DNA from: ANME-2 cluster archaeon
Lineage (GTDB): Archaea; Halobacteriota; Methanosarcinia; Methanosarcinales; Methanocomedenaceae
DNA length: 14,580 nt
NCBI GenBank assembly: GCA_023544495.1
Contig: JAMJFV010000039.1
Coordinates: 1 to 14,580, forward strand
Direction of reading: 5' to 3'
Part shown: positions 7,183 through 11,989 of the stretch, in pieces
Position numbering within the stretch: the first letter of the stretch is position 1
How the letters are laid out: the number at the start of each line of letters is the position of its first letter
Notes under the pieces: generated by a model
Told to the model about the DNA's origin: nothing
Databases searched by the model: none
The model's input: the letters and a program-made list of their open reading frames with translations, nothing else
Program-made: the position numbers and the translations under genes

Positions 7183-8276
7183 AGTTCCCTCCCGGCAAGC
7201 CTTACAAGGAGCGCAAGTGCATCGCGTGAAGTGATATTATCGGAACCCGAATTTTCAATATTGGACCGCAACCGTTCAACAGTTCGACTGGCAAAACCTG
7301 AAAAACCGAGATCCATGAAATCGGCATCCTCTGGAATTACAACGAGATTATTCATACGCGTTTCGACTGCGCCAATAATCTCTTGGAAATGAGAAAGAAG
7401 TTCTTCAAGCTCACTATAAAGTGATAACGAGAGTGCTCCGATAAAGCGCAATTTGACAACGGTTTGCTCTTTGCCTTCAAGATTCTCAAACCAGTTGCGA
7501 AGCGCCTCGATGTCTTCCTTCGTGTTGAGGTCTACCTGTTCACGCTCAATGAAATTCCATTTTCCGATATTCACCTCTTTTGTGGTTACACCCACTTCAT
7601 TGATTGTGGCCACCAAGGCAAAGCCAGGCTTCATTTCATTAAAGTCTGTTGGCTCGGGAGTGCCTGCATACCATATGTAGCCGCTATCCACGACCTCGGT
7701 GAGAGAATGTCGATATCCGAAAGCCACGTAATGAACCTTGTTCTGTGATATTGCATTTTCAGCTGCTTTGAGAGAAATAAGTGCAGGATCATCAGGATTT
7801 GGAGAGAGACTGTCCACCGTCCCATGGGCAACACAAACACGCATAGTATCAACTACATTTTCAAGTTGTTCAGTTGCCAAAGCAACCAAATCTTGCAGGG
7901 GGCGTTTTGATGTCCAGGGTACCCCCACAATCTCAATGTCTTCGTCAACGCGAATAGGAGTCGTGTCCTCAATCACATGGACATGGACAGGCTTACGTTC
8001 TAAAAAAACCGTGCTGCCATAGACGGATGCTGCGTTGAGCGGATCATGGTTGCCGGGAAGGAGGTATACAGGAACAGGCACATCCTTCAAAGCTTCGAGG
8101 GCAAGCAATACGGTCTTTCGATCAACCAGGTTTGATTCGAACACATCCCCGCATACCACCATAAACTTGCATTCTTCCTCTTCGGCAATACGCCCCAGTT
8201 TACGGATGGCATCGAATCGGGACTGGGCAAATCTCTCTTGAACCCCTTCAGAGAAAAAATGGCGAGTCATCCCCAA
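7179..8276 (-). CDS. Mre11/SbcD-like metallophosphoesterase whose first motif is cut off by a stop codon
   Basis: The product belongs to the calcineurin-like phosphoesterase fold of Mre11/SbcD nucleases, partners of Rad50/SbcC in DNA-end processing. Motifs seen are VVCGDVFESN (motif II), LLPGNHDPLN (motif III), VCVAHG (motif IV) and YVAFGYRHS (motif V position), followed by WYAGTPEPTDF. Motif I is absent from this uninterrupted frame because a TAA at 8277-8279 separates it from MSIRFLHTGDW, encoded in the same frame from ATG 8312. The frame after the stop begins with TTG at 8276 and has its first ATG at 8270 (MTRHFF), 6 nt past the stop. If translated alone it would be about 363 aa and lack the motif I metal ligands. 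It may therefore be a pseudogene, a reinitiated inactive or scaffold protein, or a sequencing error in an intact gene. The end overlaps the Rad50-like start by 4 nt. Confidence 0.82.
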   Translation of the reverse strand: MGMTRHFFSEGVQERFAQSRFDAIRKLGRIAEEEECKFMVVCGDVFESNLVDRKTVLLALEALKDVPVPVYLLPGNHDPLNAASVYGSTVFLERKPVHVHVIEDTTPIRVDEDIEIVGVPWTSKRPLQDLVALATEQLENVVDTMRVCVAHGTVDSLSPNPDDPALISLKAAENAISQNKVHYVAFGYRHSLTEVVDSGYIWYAGTPEPTDFNEMKPGFALVATINEVGVTTKEVNIGKWNFIEREQVDLNTKEDIEALRNWFENLEGKEQTVVKLRFIGALSLSLYSELEELLSHFQEIIGAVETRMNNLVVIPEDADFMDLGFSGFASRTVERLRSNIENSGSDNITSRDALALLVRLAGREL

Positions 8277-8312
8277 TTACCAGTCGCCTGTATGTAAAAA
8301 ACGAATGCTCAT
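8277..8312 (-). pseudogene. Detached N-terminus (motif I) of the Mre11-like gene, ending in TAA
   Basis: Eleven codons, MSIRFLHTGDW, start at ATG 8312 with GGAGGG 10 nt upstream and end at TAA 8277-8279. They match the beginning of Mre11/SbcD-type proteins (hydrophobic strand, then H-T-x-D-W). The next codons in the same frame give LGMTRHFF, so the intact form would read GDW-x-LGMTRHF with x encoded by this TAA. One C-to-T change from CAA (Gln) would produce it. The good ribosome binding site shows that this is the original start. Confidence 0.75.
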
Positions 8313-8322
8313 TGTTCGTTTT

Positions 8323-8328
8323 CCCTCC
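8323..8328 (-). promoter_or_regulatory. Strong ribosome binding site before the original Mre11-like start
   Basis: GGAGGG lies 10 nt before ATG 8312. No comparable site precedes the TTG at 8276 or the ATG at 8270, which supports 8312 as the ancestral start and means that any product of the downstream frame depends on reinitiation. Confidence 0.7.
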
Positions 8329-8521
8329 AAGTTTTTGTGTTCTTAATCATTGCACACACCACATTACAAAGCTCAAAACAATTTCAAAACATTTTAGTGA
8401 ATTTTTTTTAATGCGTTTTGTGAGTTCGCGGTAAAAACTAGCTTATTTTCCATTTTCAGCTAATTTCTAAATAGCATTTATCATTCAATTTCATGGATTC
8501 AAAAATATTTAAATGTATTGA

Positions 8522-8556
8522 ATGTACCCTGATTATTGAAGAAAATTAAGGTACAT
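8522..8556. repeat. Inverted repeat ATGTACC-N21-GGTACAT (possible operator)
   Basis: Perfect 7-bp arms at 8522-8528 and 8550-8556 are separated by 21 AT-rich bases, with centres 28 bp apart. Spaced dyads like this in an intergenic region can be regulator half-sites or an RNA stem. There is no independent support. Confidence 0.35.
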
Positions 8557-8676
8557 GATTTGCCATTTTGTAAATAACCCAGATAAAAAAAATGTTGAAA
8601 TGGGAAACTTAATACTATCGAATAATTTTCCACATTATTTTATAAACCTATAAATAATAGCGATGGAGTTTTCATT

Positions 8677-11472
8677 TTAATTATCTATTCCAAAAACTGC
8701 AAGGAGGGGGGCTGAATATGACATATCCTCGCTGATGATTCCCGAGTACAATAGTTCTCGATGTAAGAGTTCTTGGATTCTCTGCCGTTGTTGAGATGCG
8801 ATATTCTGCCAAAATTCACTGTTATTTGAATTTGATCCTTTCTTGTGCAAGATTTTTTCCTTTAGCTGTTCAAGCCATGGAGCACGATCACCCTCAATCG
8901 TCATCCCGATTCGAATAATATGGTGTGAAGTCTGACCATCTTTTGTTCGAGTGTTCACTTTCCAAACTGTCAGCAGGCCACCACTGGGAATTCCCTCAAG
9001 CTTACCAAACACTGCACGATTGGATTCACTCAAATTAATGTAGTCTTGCATCACTTTTCGGATAACTGGATGTTCCAAACCAAGAAGTTCCAGTTTTTCG
9101 TCATACAGTGCACGTTCACGGTCAGATGTAAACTGAATGGGCTTTTGTCCATCTTCAATCAATATCCACAGAGTTTCATCCTCCTTTCGAAATTCATTTC
9201 CGGCAAGTCTTGCAGCCCGTGAAGTAAAAGTTATCAAACGCTGCATGCCGCGCCCTTCATCATCAAATTTTTTGTAATCGCCCAGATTGAAGCGATCCAG
9301 GTCCTGAAATAGTTCAAATACAACCTGCCGGGCCAGGTTGGCATTAGTCATTGCCACATCAAGCTCCTGGCGGGTTCTTTTTAATGTGGGGTCAGCCAAT
9401 GCATCCTGATAAAGCCGATCATAACTCAAACAATTGCTTAATTGTCCAAGAATCTGAGCTCGGAGGTCTTCTGCAATCTGACCCTTTTCGTCTACCTTGC
9501 CTATTGCATATGCAATGTCGCTAAGTTTCTCTTCCAATAAAAGAAATATTTGACCTTCAATGGTATCTGCTGCAATGAGGTTATAAACTTGCGCTGTGGA
9601 CTGTTGCCCATATCGATGAATGCGACCGATTCTCTGTTCAAGGTCCATTGGATTCCATGGTAAATCATAGTTGAACAGAATTCGAGCAAATTGCAGGTTG
9701 ATACCTTCGCGACCAGCGGCGGTTGAAACAAGCACATTTGAGCCACCTTTTTGGCGAAAACGTTTCTGTGCAGCAGTCTTTGCTCCATGGTCTCCGCCTT
9801 TTAGTACGTCCACTCCTTTGTCAGGGAAAGCTTCTCCAAGATAGTGTTTTATTGCATCTACTGTGCCCAGATATGTGGCGAAAATTACGACTTTTTCATC
9901 AGGATTCTGAGCCCAAATCTGCTTCAAGGCATTAATGAGTACCGCAGTTTTTGATTCCATCCCATCCGGAAATTTTACCATCAATTCTCGTATTCGCTGC
10001 CGCTCCTCTGGCACACCCAATGCAACTAACATGGCAACTGATTCTTCACTACTGGCTGCTAATTCTGTGTCGGAATAACTTCCCGCACTTTTCACAAATT
10101 CATTTGCTTCTTTGCTCTTTTTAAGGATATTTACTTTGACTTCGGCAAGAATCTGGTCTACCTGAGCATTTCCTATAGAGTCGAATGGTAGATTGTAGAT
10201 CTCATGAACAAGCTGGCGAGCCTCTTCCATAACTCGATTTCGTCCATCCACATCAAGCAATGCGTCCCGTTCTATGGCTTCCTGCACTGTTATCATAAGA
10301 AGCCGACGCCACAGGGTTGATCTTATGGCAGCAAAACTGCTGGCTGCAATCTTTTGAAAGATAGTCATGACAAAGCCAAGCCCCCGTCCCTTATTTCCTT
10401 GTTGGGCGGCTAGATTGTATCCATCACGTAAATACTCAAGCAGAGCATTGTAAAACTCCATTTCTTTTTCTGAAAGATTGAACCCTTCGGTATGGACCAC
10501 ACGACGGGTAAAAAGGGGACTACCGTCCTGAGCGCAGGCATCGGCTTTTGTGCGACGTATTACCACTGCATTAAGGCGGTGGCGATTATTGACCATATCT
10601 TGGTCGCTTTCAAATAGTTCAGGTGTAAGCAGGCGAATTAACATCCAGAACCTGAAATGATCTCCCTGATGTGGGGTTGCAGAAAGCAGAAGCAAATCCC
10701 GACAATGGTCACGCAGGGCTTCAGCCAGCTTGAAGTTTTCTGTTTTTTTAACTCTACTGCCGTTGCGGTATACGCTTAAGTGATGTGCTTCATCAAAAAC
10801 CACTAAATCCCATGGTGGAGCTTCGAGTAGTTTTTTCACCCTGGTAGTACGTTTCAGAGTATCAACTGAAACGATTAGTCGATTATGCTTAGCAAAAGCA
10901 TTTGATTTGCGGTCAGTGACGTCACCTTCTGAGCCGAACACTTCAAAATCAAGATTGAAAACATCATTCATTTCTCTTCGCCAGTTTTCGACGAGTCCTG
11001 CTGGTACGACCATCATGGTTCGCTGCAGTTCACCTCTGGATGCCATTTCCCGTAATATAAGAGCAGTTTCAATCGTCTTGCCAAGGCCAACCTCATCGGC
11101 GATAAGAAATCGTTTTGGCTGTGTATTGGCAATGCGATAAACTAAAGTCAATTGATGAGGTAATAGGTCAACTTTTGCTGAGGTTAAAGTAGCAGCGCTT
11201 TCCATGAGTGGAATTTCTTCAGCTTCCAAAGCCAGCCAGAGATGCTCCAGACGCTCAGGTGAGGCAGCAATAAATCCATGAATTATTCGATCGAAACGAT
11301 CTGTAGATACGGATAATGTTTCAGCCGGAACCTGGCGTTCCCCTAATGCACGAAAAAATACTGTTATGTAGCCGGTAGATTCAATGCCGACAATAACGCC
11401 TTCTCCAAGTTCGGAATGCACGACCTTCAGGCCAAGTTGAATTTTATGAGATTCGAGCGACATAATATCCAA
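8677..11472 (-). CDS. SNF2-family DEAH-box helicase, DrmD-like
   Basis: The 931-aa product is a SNF2/RapA-type superfamily 2 ATPase, expected to translocate on double-stranded DNA. Motifs are ADEVGLGKT (about 121-129, motif I), FDEAHH (about 225-230, motif II), LLSATPHQGD (about 260-270, motif III) and, in the second RecA-like lobe, PWNPMDLEQRIGRIHRYGQ (about 605-623, motifs V-VI). Residues about 13-60 (GLKVVHSELGEGVIVGIES) resemble the small Tudor/KOW-like barrel at the C-terminus of UvrD/PcrA. The C-terminal third is helical and unassigned. The frame begins with TTG at 11472, preceded at 6 nt by AAGAGG. The first ATG is at 11463, 15 nt from that site. It overlaps the preceding gene by 29 nt, indicating coupling. 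SNF2 helicases of this kind next to a methyltransferase are the hallmark of class 1 DISARM (DrmD). Assignment to DISARM itself is inference, because DrmA and DrmB are not in view. Confidence 0.85.
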   Translation of the reverse strand: MDIMSLESHKIQLGLKVVHSELGEGVIVGIESTGYITVFFRALGERQVPAETLSVSTDRFDRIIHGFIAASPERLEHLWLALEAEEIPLMESAATLTSAKVDLLPHQLTLVYRIANTQPKRFLIADEVGLGKTIETALILREMASRGELQRTMMVVPAGLVENWRREMNDVFNLDFEVFGSEGDVTDRKSNAFAKHNRLIVSVDTLKRTTRVKKLLEAPPWDLVVFDEAHHLSVYRNGSRVKKTENFKLAEALRDHCRDLLLLSATPHQGDHFRFWMLIRLLTPELFESDQDMVNNRHRLNAVVIRRTKADACAQDGSPLFTRRVVHTEGFNLSEKEMEFYNALLEYLRDGYNLAAQQGNKGRGLGFVMTIFQKIAASSFAAIRSTLWRRLLMITVQEAIERDALLDVDGRNRVMEEARQLVHEIYNLPFDSIGNAQVDQILAEVKVNILKKSKEANEFVKSAGSYSDTELAASSEESVAMLVALGVPEERQRIRELMVKFPDGMESKTAVLINALKQIWAQNPDEKVVIFATYLGTVDAIKHYLGEAFPDKGVDVLKGGDHGAKTAAQKRFRQKGGSNVLVSTAAGREGINLQFARILFNYDLPWNPMDLEQRIGRIHRYGQQSTAQVYNLIAADTIEGQIFLLLEEKLSDIAYAIGKVDEKGQIAEDLRAQILGQLSNCLSYDRLYQDALADPTLKRTRQELDVAMTNANLARQVVFELFQDLDRFNLGDYKKFDDEGRGMQRLITFTSRAARLAGNEFRKEDETLWILIEDGQKPIQFTSDRERALYDEKLELLGLEHPVIRKVMQDYINLSESNRAVFGKLEGIPSGGLLTVWKVNTRTKDGQTSHHIIRIGMTIEGDRAPWLEQLKEKILHKKGSNSNNSEFWQNIASQQRQRIQELLHRELLYSGIISEDMSYSAPLLAVFGIDN

Positions 11473-11950
11473 CTATTACCTCTTTTCCTGTTTCAGAATC
11501 ATCACGGATTATACGTTTTGTATTCATTGTAGCGCTGCCGTCCCAAAGACTTTCAGAGAGATGAACTGTTTCTTTATCGCGCCTGTGGAAATGGACTTCT
11601 TCATCAAGCGATGCTTCTTCAAACGATTTTTCGTGGGATGAAAAGCCGAATACCACACCGCAATCTGTCCAGCGACTTTGCAGTTCAATAAGAAGGGGAC
11701 GGATTCGCTTTGTGAGAAATTCCTCTGCTTCATTTGGTGGCATGGTTTCTATGACTGTATCCAGGCCGGTAATGAGAATTGTCTTTCCTGATACAGGCGG
11801 AACTGTGGGGATTTTATCTAACCAGCTGAGAACCTCGCGAAGAGAGACCATCGCTCCTCCTTCAATGAATTCACCCAGGCTATGTTTATCAAAAACCACG
11901 GAGGACCCTTTGCGCTGCCAGACTGAGGTCGATATACTATCCATTTTCAT
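11444..11950 (-). CDS. Hypothetical 168-aa protein between the methyltransferase and the SNF2 helicase
   Basis: I do not recognise this family. The sequence alternates hydrophobic strands and helices. SGKTILITGLDTVIETM (from about residue 55) looks like a strand ending in an acidic residue. A helix, EAEEFLTKRIRPLLIEL, and a second strand, CGVVFGFSS, follow. That order resembles the Walker B and sensor strands of a P-loop ATPase, but no Walker A motif is present. The C-terminal half is acidic and His-containing (DEEVHFHRRDKE) and ends in a strand (EVIVGYYVARIS). There is no signal peptide or membrane segment. Three in-frame ATGs lie at 11956, 11950 and 11944. AAAGGA at 11956-11961 is 5 nt before 11950 and overlaps 11956, so 11950 is preferred. 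It starts about 40 nt after the methyltransferase stop and overlaps the helicase start by 29 nt, so it is probably a dedicated partner of those two. Confidence 0.75.
   Translation of the reverse strand: MKMDSISTSVWQRKGSSVVFDKHSLGEFIEGGAMVSLREVLSWLDKIPTVPPVSGKTILITGLDTVIETMPPNEAEEFLTKRIRPLLIELQSRWTDCGVVFGFSSHEKSFEEASLDEEVHFHRRDKETVHLSESLWDGSATMNTKRIIRDDSETGKEVIVGYYVARIS
11479..11484 (-). promoter_or_regulatory. Ribosome binding site favouring a TTG start for the SNF2-like gene
   Basis: AAGAGG lies 6 nt before TTG 11472 and 15 nt before ATG 11463, inside the 3' end of the preceding gene. Spacing favours TTG, but the ATG cannot be excluded; the difference is three residues. Confidence 0.5.
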
Positions 11951-11989
11951 CACCATCCTTTGTTATTTCTTTTGGGCAATTCGTAATCT

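Larger units (their letters stand above)
8313..8676. other. 364-bp AT-rich intergenic region between the SNF2-like and Mre11-like genes
   Basis: No gene could be supported here on either strand; only frames of fewer than 20 codons occur. The region is much richer in A+T than the genes. It is the likely place for a separate promoter of the Mre11-Rad50(-RecD) transcript, but I see no convincing -35/-10 pair. It contains the inverted repeat at 8522-8556, an A8 run at 8585-8592 and the minus-strand 11-mer CAATGATTAAG at 8342-8352. No clear intrinsic terminator follows the SNF2-like gene. Confidence 0.5.

Noticed and set aside
8277..8279. Recoding of the internal stop as selenocysteine or pyrrolysine, or a reassigned genetic code
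   Set aside because: Selenocysteine uses TGA and pyrrolysine uses TAG, whereas this codon is TAA. Other genes here end with TAA and TGA, and none of the other long frames contains an internal stop.
8394..8453. 19-codon frame MENKLVFTANSQNALKKIH on the minus strand in the 364-bp gap
   Set aside because: It is too short, has no ribosome binding site and no recognisable similarity, and such frames are expected by chance in AT-rich DNA.
8313..8676. Sigma-70 promoter candidates such as TTTACA-N18-CTTAAT on the minus strand
   Set aside because: Matches are weak and expected by chance at this AT content, so no specific promoter is claimed.
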